This document shows, in pieces, positions 32,686-45,800 of a stretch of DNA of 64,000 bases. The first letter of the stretch is position 1; each line of letters begins with the position of its first letter. This DNA is from Dentipellis sp. KUC8613 (taxonomy: Eukaryota; Basidiomycota; Agaricomycetes; Russulales; Hericiaceae), in the NCBI GenBank assembly GCA_002286715.1, contig NSJX01000045.1:166079-230078 (forward strand), in the 5' to 3' direction. The notes under the pieces were generated by a model that saw only the letters and a program-made list of their open reading frames with translations, searched no databases and had not been told where the DNA came from. Made by a program: the position numbers and the translations under genes.

Positions 32686-35600
32686 CTATGAGTTTGCGGA
32701 GGCGATCCGGGGGTCAGAGTCGTTCTCGGATGCGGGGTAACCAATTGGCGAGGGGCCGGCGAACTCCGTCTCGGGCTCTTCGTCTTCCTCAGGTATAGGT
32801 TCGTCGAAGTCATCCTCCTGATCGGCTTCAGCATCGATATCTTCGTCATCGAAAATGGTATGGAACTAAGAGAAACGAGTAAGCACAATGCAGCGAGCAT
32901 TTGGGGCGAGAAGACGTACGTGAGTTATCAAAGCCTTCACAAGCTTGTTCGTGTATGACATGTTGGCCATGATCATAACGAAGTCGTTATGCGGCGCTCG
33001 GAGAAGATTGGGACTAAACACAATGGCGAGAGCATCTGAGCCCATCTGGTTATGCTCTTCGTAATCGGTAACCCTGAAGAACAAAAAAGAGTATTAGTTG
33101 CCGTATCTCGTCCTGTCCTGCTAGTTGCACGTACTTGTCAAGATGCTCAACAACACGCTTCAAAAGGTCAAAGTTATGCCGGGGGAGGGCTTGCACGACA
33201 GTGCGGATCCGTTCGAGCCGAGGATTGAAGTCGTCAATTTCTAGAGGCGAGCAACATGAGCAACAGCCGCAAAAGGGAAGCGTCTCACGCACTCATGGCA
33301 TCGATCATGTCATGGTAAGAGAACGATGGGAAGACGGGCTCGGGCAGCACGCGGAACCACGCCTTGATCAGGTCGCACACCGCATAGATGTCCGAGTTCT
33401 CTGTTATCGGCCATTCACCTGAAACGCACGTCAGTTTACACACGGGGAGCATGAGGGATGGGCCACATACCGCGGTTCAATGCTTCCTTCAAGCCATTGA
33501 CCTCGGAGCTTGCCCCAGCAATACGGTCTAGACATCCCTCAGTGCACCGTCCTGTAGACAAAAGCATATGCAACTCACAAATTCCGACCTCGCTCAAGCC
33601 TCTACTCTCGACCTCCGACAATGAGCGCTCAATAAACTGCGGCACAGCGCCGTGCGGAATCTCATTGCCGCCCGATTCTCTCTTAAGCAGGAACTCCAGA
33701 TCCACGCCGAAGACTACACACAAAGTATAACAGTCAGCGTGAGTGCGAAAGGGAAAGCGCAGGGGCGAGATGGGTCTACTCACCAGCCGTGGGGTCGCGT
33801 GAGGCCGTCGTCGGACGATCATGGATGTGATCTGCCAGCTGTGGCTTGGGCGAGTTGCCCAGGTACGTCAGGCGGCGCTTCGCGGCGGTCTTGGACACGC
33901 GGTCGATGGTCTGTATCCACTTCATCATCTCCCGCCGGGAGACCGCCTGGAGCAGGTAGTGGCCTCCGTCCTCGGTGTCGAGCTGGAACGTGTACGAGCG
34001 GTAGTGGTTCACGAACGTGGACACGCGCGCGTCGACGACGCTGAGCACGAGCGTGGGCTTGCCGGAGGGCGTGAAGTCGAGCTCCGCCGCGGTGCGTTTG
34101 ACGGTGTTTGCGTCCACGTCGAGGGCAAAGGCGCTCGAGATCGGGCGCATGAGGTTCTGGAAGAAGCTCGACGAGCCGCTCTTCTTCATCCGGTGCTGCC
34201 GCTGTGCGGCGGAGTAAGGGCGCCGCGTGTGCATTGCCTTTGTGAGGTACTCGTCGCGTCTGTCATGCTTCTGCTGCTCCTGCTTCCGCTCTTTCCCCAA
34301 CCGGTCCCGCAGCCAGCGGTCCCGCTTGTTCTTCTCCTGCTGTGCAGAGATAAGCTTTTGGAACGGGCGCTGGTTGCGCTTCGGCGTCATGGGCCCGCCC
34401 GACGAGGCGCCCTCCTTGTACGCGTCGTCGCGGATGGACCGCAGGTCGAAGTGGATGGCGCTCACTTCCCGCTCGATGTTGTTCAGCCGCTCAAAGTCCC
34501 GCCGATCAATCGCCCTCCGCCGGCGACTTCGGTGTATCGAAGACGCTGCTGGCGTGCCGTCGATGAGGCTGCATAGGTGCCTAGGATCCAAAATGGTATC
34601 AGCATTGCAGAAAGCAGCCGAAGCACGCACACATACCTGCGCTTGTCGAAATTGACCAAAGTGCGCCCTTCCGCCGTGCTGGGGTCCAGCACGTCCGTGA
34701 GGCTTATGATCTCAAGCATGCGTTCCAACGTCCACCCCATGTCCGTCGTCAGCGGCCATTTGGCGCTCGACGGCCGACACTGGGGCCTCGCGAGAAAACC
34801 AGCCAGACTATCACATGGCACTTTACGGCTGTTCGCAACTGTCGTCCACGCACGCTGGTGCAATCTGCTCTCGACACTGAGGATAGCAGACGTCAAGACG
34901 ACCTCGACAAATGAGGGAACCGCAGGCCGCTCAATAGAAAATCCAGAATCATCGGCGTTTCCTTCGCTTCTTCGTCGGCAGACTTCGATCGCACGCAATA
35001 GAAGATCCATGCGTGCCTGGCGAACCTGCAGGCCAAGCCGTGGGGCGACTATGCGGCTGACGAGCCACTTGCGGAGGACGAGGTGGGCACGTATGCAACT
35101 GCGAAGACCAGGAGGGAGAAGGCGGAAAAGTTCGTCCTGCGTGAGCTCAGAGATCATGGGGGACGGCTGGACTTCGGTAATGTGCGTGTAGATCGTCTGG
35201 ATCTCAACATCGTCGCTGGTGGCGCTAGCATCGCGGGGAAGGAACCAGCCCATCCGATCGGCGGACTGGACTTCCAGGAGATCGGACGTGACAAACAGAT
35301 CCTAACAAACAAAAGCATGAGACCGCGCTCGCGAGATGGTGCGTTCTCACTGACCTCTTCAGTGACGTTGCGGAACGCAGCACATGCCATCGCATCGAAG
35401 TTATCCACGAGGTCCTCTGGCGAAATCTTGTCAAGGTCTGGCGGCTCGCCGGTAAACGACGGCGTCTCGGAGACACTGGGAAGCGGCTCCGACACCGAAA
35501 GGCTCTGGATTGGCGGTCTCATGGTATGCGCTGTGAACAGTACAAGTACTGCCTCGCGGCTCTGGGCTAGGTTGCTCCAAGCTTTGATAACTCCGTGGTC

Positions 35601-38600
35601 ATCCTTTGCAGGTGAGTCTGGAACCTCGTGGTCGGTGGTGCTGGTCAGGAATGCTTGGACGGCCTGGAAGAGCGCTGCGTCGTCCAATATATCCTGCGAG
35701 CCATTGCCATTCTGGAGCCACTCCGTAATCGTCTCGAAGATGTCGCTACGGACGCGCGCTATATCGCGCAGCTCGTTGGCCGTATTCAAGCCGGACAGCA
35801 ACGCGCTGACATAGCGTTTCCGCAAAAGCTGTATTGGGGAAAATCAGCTCGCATCTCGACGACACATGCCAGATTGACTTACCTCGAAGAAAACCAACGG
35901 TGACACGAAGCTACGGAACACGTTCCACCAGATGGACGCGAAATCCGACCGGTCCAGCTTCACGTCGCGCGTCTTGCCCTCCCGAAGCGGCATCTCCCCG
36001 TTGTCATCAGCTATGGAAACCGAGACGCCAGGCAGTCCATGTGCAAGTACTTCGACCAGACGATCGAGCGTACCCGCCTTCACGACTACACGTACGGGCC
36101 GTTCAGATGGGTGTTCGGGGATGACAAGGCTGGCACGAGCAGAGATCGAGGGGAGAGAGTTGCGACGTGCGAGACTGGCCTTGCGCTCGAGGCCTTGCGA
36201 GGAGCCAGGTTTGACGCGAATAGATGGGGCGCGGGAAACCGGCCGCTCTCCAGGCGCCGTGTCCATGATTGTACTAGTTGGCCGTGAAGGCGCGCGCGAG
36301 GACGGCCTCGACGGCGACGCGTCGCTCGGAGGTTGAATGAGCAGCAGCAGCTCGCCGTCCCACAAGGGCAACACCGTTCCCCCCATATCAATTGGATTAA
36401 GGTTCGCCGCGCCGCTCAGGCTATGTCTCCGGTTGGGATCAGACGGGCGTAGACCGGCTGCCTGCCTGCGTAGCGCCTGCACATCCTGCAGGTCCAACCT
36501 GTTGGCACCGCTTTCGAGTCGCCCGCGCCACACTTCCGCACGATTCACGAGCGCAGCGACGGGGAGTGGTTCTGTGAAAAGTAAGGGCACGAGCGTATGT
36601 GTGGTTGGAGCTGCGGACGACGCCTTCGTCCAGAAATACGGCTCGTAGAGACCCTTCCGCCGCGATTCTGCTGCGAGCGAAAGTGACATGAACTGGTCGA
36701 CCCTAACGACGCCCGCCATCCGTCAACCAAGCGCACACGGGCTGCATAAAGGCCACCACTTACCGCTGAAATTGCGACGCGACGTTCCCCGTCCCGCCCC
36801 CAGACGCACACAGGTCCCTCCACACCCCCGCCAGCTTCTCCGCATCCTCGTCAGCCGCATCCTCCCCTCCCTCCTCCTTCCTCGGGCACAACGAAAACGC
36901 CGTCCTGAACCCCTCAAAGCCCTCTCTCGCCTCCCTTAGCATCTTCACCGCCCACTCCTCGCCCTCGCCCACCTTCGCCCGGTCCAGCGCCGCGCGCACC
37001 TTATCCCGCATATCCCCGCCCCACGGCGTCACGCGCTTCTCCACGCCCGCCTTCGCCTTCGCGCCCCCATGGCCGGCCCACGCCTCCACCAGCTCCAGCG
37101 CACTCGGGTCCACGCGCTTCCACGCCTTCTCGAGGCGCGCAACGGGGCGCGCACACAGGCCCGCGACAATCGCGCGCCACGCGCACTCGTCGCCCGCCGC
37201 GCGGCACAGCTCGCCGATGCGCGCCCACGCGCCGAGGACCTCCGAGCGCGTGTGCGTGCGCGACGTCTGCTGCTGCGCGCCGCGCTGATCCTCCGACCGG
37301 CGCGCGTGCACGGGGAACGCGGGCGCGGGCCCGACGTCTGGCCCGAGCACGTGCAGCAGGATCAGCTTCGTGAGCCAGTGCGGGCGCTCGTCCGAGCCGA
37401 AGAACGGCGGCGCGTCCGCCGCTGTGCCCGCGCCCGCGTCGCCGCCCTCCCAGGAGATGCACATGTCCGGCGTGAGGTTGTCTGGCGCGGCTTCGAGCGC
37501 GCGGCGGTTGTACCGCAGGAGGCTGCGTGCGATGAGGCGCGGGCTGAGGCGGATGAGGATGTCCTTGGTGAAGCCCTCGCGGTCGAGGATGCCCCACAGG
37601 AGGTCGCGGCTGCCCGAGGGGCGGTGGCGCACGTCCATAGATGCCTTTGCGCGGGGGGTGTTGTCGGTCTTGAGCACCTCGGCGAGGGAAAGCACCTTCT
37701 CGGTGTTGGGTGGGCGGGGGGAGAACGTGTTGACGTTTGGTGAAAAGGCGTTGCTGCCTTGGCCTGGCGAGCCGAGCATGCTGCTGTTGGGCGTGCGAGA
37801 AAAGATGGCCTGTACTGAGGCCGACGGTGGGAGGGGCGCGGTGTCCATGGAGCAGACGAAGGTAGGGATGGTTTCTGCGCGGAATTCCTCCCATGCCTCG
37901 CCATCCGCCGCTGCGGTGTGATAAAGGAGATACTCGTTCGCCAGCCACGAGACGCGCGAACGCTCCTTCTCCTTCAGCGCTTCCTCCGCCCCACTCACCA
38001 GGTACGTGCAGAACCGCACAAACTCGCCCTCAAACTTACTCTTCCCGACGAGCATCGGCAGCGCAAACAGCACTGCGGACGCAAATGCCTGCCAGTCCGC
38101 GGTCTTCTCTTCCGCGACATCCGTCTGGCCCTCCTCGCCCTCTTCCCTGAATCGCGTCGCGAACACGGCCTCATGCACAAGCGCCTCCGTCGTGCCCTTC
38201 TCGATATTCCCCGCCGCGTCGACGCCCAAATCCGGATGCGTCCGCCGCCCCCAAAACGCCCTCTTCCTCCTCGGACCCGTCGGCGACCTCGGCTCCTCCT
38301 TCTCACCCGCCTCGCCCAGCACCTCAATGCCCAGCGAGAGCACATCCGCCGCAAGCTCCTTGTCCTGCTGGTCCGGCGGCACGATCTCCGTGGGGAACAG
38401 CTCCTTGACCTCGGCCGCGCGGTCGCCGGGGGGCTTGTAAAACTGCAGCTTCGTGCCGCGCAGGACGAGCTTGAACGGCTTCCAGCCCTTGTTGAGGCTC
38501 GCGGACGCCGCCGCGTGCGGCGACGGCTGGAAGCCCGCGAGCCGGTTCACGAACCCCGCGTGGAACGTGATCTGCGACGTGCGCTTGTCCGAGCGCCCCG

Positions 38601-40082
38601 CGCCGTCGTCCGGCTCGATGATCGTCGGCGGCGGGAGCAGCGGCGACTCGCCCCCGGCTGCGGGCAGCTGGCCGTATACTGTCGCAGTGCTGGCCTTGCC
38701 GCCGAATGTGAAGGGGAATGCGCTCCCGCGAGGTTTGTCGCGTGAATCGACTTCTGTTTCGGACGCGCTGGAGCCCTTGCGCTGCGGGCTGGGCGGGCCG
38801 AGCTTCGATGCGGAGAGTTTGCTGGGCAGTTTGGGCGTGAAGGAGTGTGAGCGGGCGTGCAGGAGCGGCCCGCTTGTTCCGGGGCTTGCGGGGCTCGCGG
38901 GCGGAGTGCCCGTGCGTGCAGACGCGAGGGGGGACAGGGAGCCGCCTGACTGAGGCGGACTGCTGCTGAGGGGGCTCGTGGATGGTGCGGATGTAGTAAC
39001 AACCGTCGGGAACGGCTGGCGATGCGAGGATACAGGTGAACCGGAGGGGCTACCCCCGCGGTAAGCTTCGATCTTATCGTTGAAGTTGGGCGTAGCGGGC
39101 GAGGAGGGGGCTGAGATGCTGAGTTTGCCAAGCTCTTCGGCAGACTTCGACCATGGTTTGCGCGACATCGCGCGGAGGTCACCGAGGCCGGGAGTATGTT
39201 TGTTGCCGCGAGAGGGCGAACTGGAAGACGTGTGGGGGAGGGACGGCAGCTCGGCCGCGGTTTTCGTGCGCGTCAGTGAGAGGTCGTAAACGGATCTGAT
39301 GTAGAGCAGTCAGTATATCAGGCCTGTGCAAATCATGGCGCAGAGATGAACTGGGACAACAACAAGTCATCGGAGCTGGTACTGCGTAAGGTGGATCATG
39401 GCAAGAGCGTCCGGTCTGTGACTTTCGCAGCCGTATCCAGCAACACACACGACCAAGAAAATACGCATGGGCTGCATGGCCTCGTTCACGTCTTGGCCGA
39501 CCGACGCAGTCCTCCAGAAGTCATCAACTCCACATTGATGGTGTTCAGCATCACCACGGGATGGGGGACCCGCGCAAAATGGTAAACAAACAGCCGGAAC
39601 GAGCTCCGTCGCAGATACGCGTGCGATCTCGCGGACTCGCAGGCACGCTTACGCGTCGCGCTCCTCGAACACGTTTCGCGGAGGAGCCCACCATGGCAGA
39701 AGGAAGAAGATAGCGAAACGATGTCAGAGAGGAGGTTTACTCACTGGCTTCCAACGCCATGCTTCGCGACATACGGCTCGCTCTGGAGCGTCGATAGGAT
39801 CGGACGCGGGTCGGTAGGGTGCGATATCTTCGGCTTGCGCCCGAGGCCCAAGTTGATGGACGAGCTCGTGCTGGAGCGCGGCTCGGAGGGGCCGCCGGAC
39901 GAGGGCGTGCGCGAGCCCGAGGGCGTCCTGGAGAACCACTTGGCCGGCTTCGAGAGCAGCGATGTGAGCCCGGAGGGGGACGTCGAGCGCGGAAACGCGG
40001 TGGAGGAGGTGCTGCCGGCGGGGTTGTCGTACGGGCTGAGGCCCTGCGGGGGGTAGTTGGAGCCTTGGCGGCGTGGCGGCAT
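32686..40082 (-). CDS. BEM2: Bem2-type RhoGAP (RasGEF-like, PH and RhoGAP domains)
   Basis: Twelve exons join to 2,127 residues, near the 2,167 of yeast Bem2, a GTPase-activating protein for Rho GTPases in cell polarity and septation. Exons: 40082-39745, 39295-36764, 36702-35883, 35828-35355, 35301-34637, 34580-33784, 33713-33579, 33527-33471, 33418-33293, 33240-33135, 33073-32920, 32865-32686. All phases join. The N-terminal 300 residues are Ser/Pro-rich and probably disordered. A RasGEF-like region runs from exon 2 to exon 5 (IRAHLVLRKWLVSRIV, RAWTTVANSRKVP). A PH domain follows (VVDARVSTFVNHYRSYTF to MMKWIQTIDRV). The RhoGAP domain is last (GIYRIAG with its arginine finger, KAWFRVLPEPVF, NQMGSDALAIVFSPNLLR). 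The C-terminus is acidic. Intron 1 is 449 nt. Confidence 0.93.
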
Positions 40083-40909
40083 GGGGGCGGGTCAGGCGGT
40101 GTGGGCGTGGTTGAATGAGCGTGAAGACAGCACGGGCGCGGCGGCTGAGGGGCGTGTGAGGTGCGAAGAGGAGAGAACGAACGGGAGTTGTAAGGAAATG
40201 AACGGGGGACGGAAGAGGGGAAGGCGGGCGTGAGAGGGGAAGAGAAGAGAAAAGAGCGGGAGAGACTGCGGCGGGGAGCGTTAGCGTCAGGGCGGCGCCG
40301 ACGTGTCAATCGCTCTTGCTCACCACAGCAAATTATCTGCCAGATGGCCCGATCTAATTCCAATCCGATTTGGCGTACTTAGGCGCAGACCCCCAGCTCG
40401 AACCAGCGGCCGGAAGATGAAGACGGTGTGACACGGCCGCGCGAACGGCGGGAAATAGATACAGACGGAAATGAAACGAACGCGACGCGACCCAGCGGGC
40501 TGCTGTTGGGGAAAGGAGAGGATGGGGAGAGATGGAGGAGATACGTGTGGTATGGTTGAAGGACAAGCCTGAGGCAGCTGAGAGATGCGAACGGGGTAAA
40601 GTCTCGCTTCAACTCCGCATAAGGAGATAACACCGATCCATCCGCTCACAACATTCGCCTCGAGGCAGTGTCAGAAACTCATCATTCGCTGTTAATTTTT
40701 GCAGAGCTTGACCTGCCCATATCGCCGTTCACTACTATACACTACATGCCAAAGACAACAATCATGGCATGGAACCCTGACATGCACCGCCGAAAGGCCG
40801 CGCACGCGCACTGACATGACCTGTCGGATCTCTACGCCAGGGACACCCAGCCGCGAGGAGGCCTCAGAAAATAGAACGCCCATCATGCATCAGCGTGACA
40901 CTTCCATCC
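40083..40909. other. intergenic upstream of BEM2
   Basis: No gene seen. Positions about 40130-40260 are purine-rich on the plus strand, which is pyrimidine-rich on the BEM2 strand just upstream of its start, a usual fungal promoter composition. Confidence 0.45.
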
Positions 40910-42162
40910 TCACGAACTCGTCTGCGAAAAGTACGGCGCCTGCGTCTGCAGCTGCGGAACCGACGACGACTGGCTGCTGCTGCCCGTGCTGCTCTGCGGC
41001 TGCGACTGCGACTGCGACATCTGGGGCGTGCCCCGCCGACCGGCTGGCGGATCCACATCCATCTGTTGAACAAGTCAGCCCTCCATCAGCGGGGTGCACG
41101 GGGAGCAGCATCAATTGATGCCACGTACCGCATCTGGGGTAGCAGGCTGGGGGCGCCGCGCCGCGGTCGAGTGCGTAAACGGGTGCGGGCGCATAGCGGG
41201 AAACGGCTTTGACTGCGATGAGGAGAACTTAAGCGACCCCGACGTGAACTTCGCGGGCCCTGCCGCCGACACGCGAGGCGCGGGGGCGACCTTCATCGAG
41301 CCAGACGTGAACGACGCGGGCCGCGCACTAGACCCGCTCGGTTTGTGTTTCGTGCGCGGGTGTGGCAGGCGGACAGGCGGCTCGACGACGGGCAGCTCGT
41401 CCACATTCGCGCGCCGCACCTGCTGCTTCAGCGGCGATCCGGGCTTGGTGGGCGAGGATGACGAGTGCACGCCCTGGGTGAGCTGCGATTCGACGTCGCG
41501 TGATGATGATGACGACGAGGCCGAGCGCGAGTGATGCACGAGCTTCCCCGCGGTGCGATGTACGTTTTGAGGGGGTGGGGCGACTGCATTCGCCACGAGC
41601 GTGTCAAACTCCGGTGATACGGGTTGCGATGCCATAGACGGTGAATGGTCGGGCGAAGATAGCGCAGTGATGTCAGAGAAGGTTGGACGCCGTCGCTTCT
41701 TTGGAGGGGTTCTCTCGGGAGACATAAACTCAGGCGACCCCGCACGTGGCGGACTGTATGCCGGGGAGGATGCAGGCGGGCGAGTCCTCACAGCAGCCCT
41801 TTTCGGCGAACTCTGCGACGGCGGTGGGTCCACGACGGAGACTACACTGTTCTGCGAGAACGCCGTGAGGTTGGACGGTCCCGCATGTGGCGGGGCGTCA
41901 GAATCCGTCCCAGTAAAGCCTCGAATACTCGGAATGCTGTCTTCTAGAACGGAAGGATAAGCAGATCGGTCATTGTGCCATGCGCATACTCACCTCCATT
42001 CCCACTTCTGCCCTCCTCGGTTTTGCGCAGCATCGCGACATCCTTTCGCTTGACAGGTTTCGCCGTTCGGACATGCTGCCCCAAGACGTGGTCCACTAAG
42101 TCTTTATACACTGGAAAAGATGCACGACACCAATCCCAACGGCAATGGTGTACCGTGGTCAT
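40910..42162 (-). CDS. C2H2-like zinc-finger protein with disordered tail
   Basis: Three exons (42162-41994, 41943-41129, 41062-40910) join in phase to 378 residues. Residues 7-32 have C-x4-C-x12-H-x4-H spacing (CRWDWC...DHVLGQH), a single C2H2-type zinc finger. The rest is rich in S, P and basic patches, including TPPKKRRRPTF, a plausible nuclear localisation signal, and ends with a Ser/Gln-rich stretch. A single finger is more often seen in RNA- or protein-binding or chromatin-linked proteins than in a classical DNA-binding factor, but the target is unknown. Confidence 0.65.
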
Positions 42163-42734
42163 AACGGCTATGTCGATGTATCCAAGAAATGGCCTATCCG
42201 TAGAAAATCAGACACTCCCTTGACCTAGAGACTCCATGTACCTACCACCAGTCTCTTCCTTTGCCTCAGTCACGCAGATATGTGGAGGCTAGAGTGCTGG
42301 ATCCTCTGCGTCGTGTTCGAGATAATCAGCGTGTTGGACGTTCTGAGACGCGAAGCGGCGATCGCGCCGCGGCACTAATTACATCTACACTTTCCCACGG
42401 TCAGTAACGCTTCAAACTCTTGAAGCTCTTCAATCGATACTTCAACAATCATTTTCCGTATCTTGTTGCACCTTCTGTAAAAATTATACTTTCAGCAGTA
42501 TCCCAGATAACAGTCGTTTGAGGAAAGAGTGGTACAGCAACAGCCTCGAATAATCGTTGAATTATCCATATCGCGTCCATATCGCGTCATTCTCCCACCT
42601 GCACTTGAACTCGACAAGCCTGCATTTGCAATGCTTTCACGACGTGCTACCGTCTGCTTGCTTATCCTCCCGGTTCCCAACCGCGCGCTCGCGCATACAC
42701 TAACAGAATCATAGCCCCGAAGACCAAGAGCAGC
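42163..42734. other. divergent promoter region
   Basis: Lies between the minus-strand zinc-finger gene and the plus-strand carrier gene. No gene supported. Positions 42500-42720 are open on the plus strand but without a recognisable domain. Confidence 0.45.
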
Positions 42735-44268
42735 ATGGCGAAGTCTATCAACTTGGAGACCGTGAACGAGCTCATCGCGGGCAGCGTCGGCGGCGCGGCG
42801 CAGGTGCTCGTCGGGCACCCGCTCGACACGATCAAGACGCGTGCGCAGATCGCCCCCAGTGCGTGAACCGACCGGTGACTACCCATATTTTGTGCTCACA
42901 TCTAGCGGTGTTAACCCAGAGGGCATGTTCGTGAGTCCACCCACATCCCACCCCGCATCGCGCGCACTGCTCGTCTGACCGCCATTTCAGAAAGGACCGA
43001 TGGACATCCTCCTGCAGACATTCCGCAAGGAGGGATTCTTCGCGCTCTACAAAGGCATGTGCGCTCTTATGAGATAGGGGGGGACCATGCTCACAACAAC
43101 GCGCACTAGGCATGGCGAGCCCCCTCCTCGGGGTTGCCGGCGTCAACTCGCTCCTCTTCGCGGCCTACGGCGCCTCGCGCCGCATCATCTCGCCCTTCCC
43201 ACAGCTCTCTCTGAAAGAAACCGCCGCGGCGGGCGCGATGGCCGGCGCAGCGAACGCCGTGCTCGCGAGCCCAGGTGCGTCGCGCCAATCCGGGAGCGGG
43301 GCGCGTGCTGATGTGCCGTAGTGGAGATGTTCAAGGTGCGTATGCAGGGGCAGTATGGTGCCGCGACGGATAAGCGGCTGCGACATGTCGTGGGGGATAT
43401 GTGGCGGGATTGGGGGTTCAGGAAGGGGATTATGCGGGGTTATTGGGTGACTGTTGCGCGAGAGATTCCGGCGTATGCAGGGTACGTGGTTTGCCTCTCT
43501 CATATCCAGCTCACTAAGCCCGCCGCACGCAGGTTTTACACCGGTATGTGCTCATGTCGGGATGTGTGGCGGAGGTCTGACTTGGAGGTATATAGCGTTT
43601 GAGTTTTCTAAGCGCAAGTTTGCGGAGAAGTATGGGCCGAACCTGCCAGTGTGGTGTCTCTTAACGAGTGGTGCGACTGGAGGAGTACGTCGTTTCTGTC
43701 ATTTGCCTGCCAGCGTACTCACCATTTTTACACAGATTTCGTATTGGTTAACATCCTATCCGCTTGGTATGTAAACATCACTTCGCACAACATCGTTATT
43801 CTCATCTTCTGACTGTTCTTTTTTTCTGTGCAGATGTAGTCAAGTCACGCGTACAGCTCCGAGCAGAGCCGCCAAAAGGCACGCCCGTACAGTATATTGC
43901 ACACGAACTGAAAGCGATTGTTGTTGAGGGTGGATTGTAAGTTCCCCCTTCGTTACTGTATGGCGTGACTCTAACGTTATCGATAGTGCTGGCTTGCTCC
44001 GTGGACTGACACCTTCACGTACGTCTCTATCTCGTTGATATCCTCCACACCCGCATACTGACGAAAATTTGCAGTGATTCGAAGGCAAGTTTCGGCTTGA
44101 GTATCTTTTTTAGTGTCAGATATTCATATGTTGCGCCTTCAGCATACCTGCTGCAGGCAGCACCTTCGCAGCATACGAGTTGACGAGAGGTATTTGATAT
44201 TCTCTCGACATTGTTCACATCACTAACCCACGATATCAGAATATTTGCTTGAATTTACGGGTGTATGA
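42735..44268 (+). CDS. mitochondrial carrier family protein (SLC25)
   Basis: Thirteen exons join in phase to 297 residues, the normal size for a three-repeat inner-membrane carrier. Exons: 42735-42862, 42906-42930, 42991-43054, 43110-43274, 43322-43481, 43533-43543, 43596-43684, 43736-43766, 43834-43936, 43987-44018, 44075-44084, 44143-44189, 44240-44268. The three signature motifs are PLDTIK (repeat 1), PVEMFK (repeat 2) and PLDVVK (repeat 3). ALYKGM, REIPAYAGFY and GLLRGLTPSLIR are also typical. I place it with the carnitine/ornithine/YMC group, but the substrate cannot be told from these motifs. Two introns have GC donors (43055 GCATGT, 44085 GCAAGT), and two exons are only 11 and 10 nt. 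Confidence 0.88.
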
Positions 44269-44368
44269 TCTATCGATGTCGACAACGCAGATGTTATAAT
44301 AGAGTTCACCGACCATCTTGCGCCTTCGAACATACAAGCTGGATGTCTTTCAGCAGCCAGGTAACCAT

Positions 44369-45800
44369 TTACTCGTCCTTCTTCCCTTGGGCTTCAATCG
44401 CCGTGGCTAGGTATTCTGCTTCCCCCCGTTCCTTCCACCACTGAAGAAGAATCATTCATTATCATTGCAGCCCAAGCCCAGGCGAAATAACTGACCTTTG
44501 CAGTCATCTCAATCATCTCTTCGATACTAACTTTCGGCTCGTACCCCAGCGCCTTGCGCGCCTGCACAATCCCAACTCCAATCAGCACCACCCCTCATCA
44601 ACCTCTCCCAACCCACGCACCTTATCAATATCATAAACTTGCGTCGCCGTCGCATAGCTAACCGAAAGCCGAGTAACCGCCGCCCGCCGCCCCCTCACGC
44701 CCGCCCACGCCTCTGCGAGTGTCGCCACTAGCATCGCCGTCCACCTCGGCACGCGCCTCACGCGCCCCGGCGCGAAGTCCGCCGCGGGCGCACCGAGCGC
44801 GCGCCAGACCATGCGCGAGAAGTCCCACTGGCGCATCGGCGTGCCGTTCGTGATGAAGAACGCCTGCCCTGCGACCGGATCCGGGTGCGCTGAGGATTTG
44901 AACACGGAGGTGGGTGAGGACTCCGATGGAAATGGGAGCGGGAGACGGTCGGCGGCGAGCAGGTGCGCGTCGGCGACGTTGCCGGCGTACACCCAGTCCA
45001 CGAGGTTCGTGTTGTCCCCGATCTGCACTTTGTGCTCGCCCCTTGCGAGCGCGTTCGCCATGTGGAGGAGCATCTGGCGGTCCCGGGGTCTGGCGAGTCG
45101 GACGTCCTGTCATGCTTACTTCTTACTTACAGCAGTCGTAGGCAATTGCAGACGTACCCGGTTACCCCGCACGGCCGCAGCGCCACCGTGCGCATGCCGT
45201 CGATGTTATCCGCGTCCAGCACCATCCGCTCCGCGATTGCTTTGGTGTGGTGGTAGATGTCGTACCCCTTCTTGGGCGGCGCCACCTGGTCCTCCGAGAC
45301 GTTGATGAGGTCCTTGCCGGTCCACACCACGCCCGTCGAGGACGTGTAGATGAATTTGCTGACCGGGACGCGCAGGTTCTTGTCGCGACAGGCATTGAGG
45401 AGCGTTCTCGTGCCCTGGACGTTGACACGGGTGAAGACTGGGGTAGGGAGGCCGAGGCGCGGAGATACGACGTGGAAGACGGTCGTGACTGCGGTCTACC
45501 CAAGCGTAGCGTCCAGCTCAGCCTCGTACACCGACGAGAATATTTCTTGCAGATGGTCAACATCCAGTGACGTACCTCGTTGAGGACTTCGACCAGCTTC
45601 CCCTCATCGCAGATGTCTCCGCAGTAATACACCACCGACTTGATCAAGTCCCGAGGATCCGGCACCCTCGAGTCGTAGACCGCGACGTGTTCCTCTCCGC
45701 GGTCGACCAGAGCCTGCGCGATGTAGGACCCGACGAAGCCTGCGCCGCCGACGACTAGGTAGCTCTCGGGTTGGTGTGACTGAGAGGACATGGTTGACAT
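44369..45800 (-). CDS. Erg26-type sterol dehydrogenase (paralog 1)
   Basis: Five exons (45800-45576, 45495-45158, 45089-44621, 44561-44496, 44440-44369) join to 389 residues. It belongs to the 3-beta-HSD/Erg26 branch of extended SDRs. Erg26 oxidises and decarboxylates the C-4 carboxy sterol in C-4 demethylation during ergosterol synthesis in the ER. The nucleotide motif is GGAGFVGS (TGxxGxxG position), the active-site pair is Y-H-H-T-K with an upstream TSSTGVV. IGDNTNLVDWVYAGNVADAHLLAA is cut by length limits here but its core VDWVYAGNVADAH is diagnostic. The C-terminus (ARKALGYEPKVSIEE) is like Erg26. Another paralog with the same exon layout lies at 55360-56728. Either could be the housekeeping enzyme; the other may act on another steroid or lipid. 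Confidence 0.85.
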
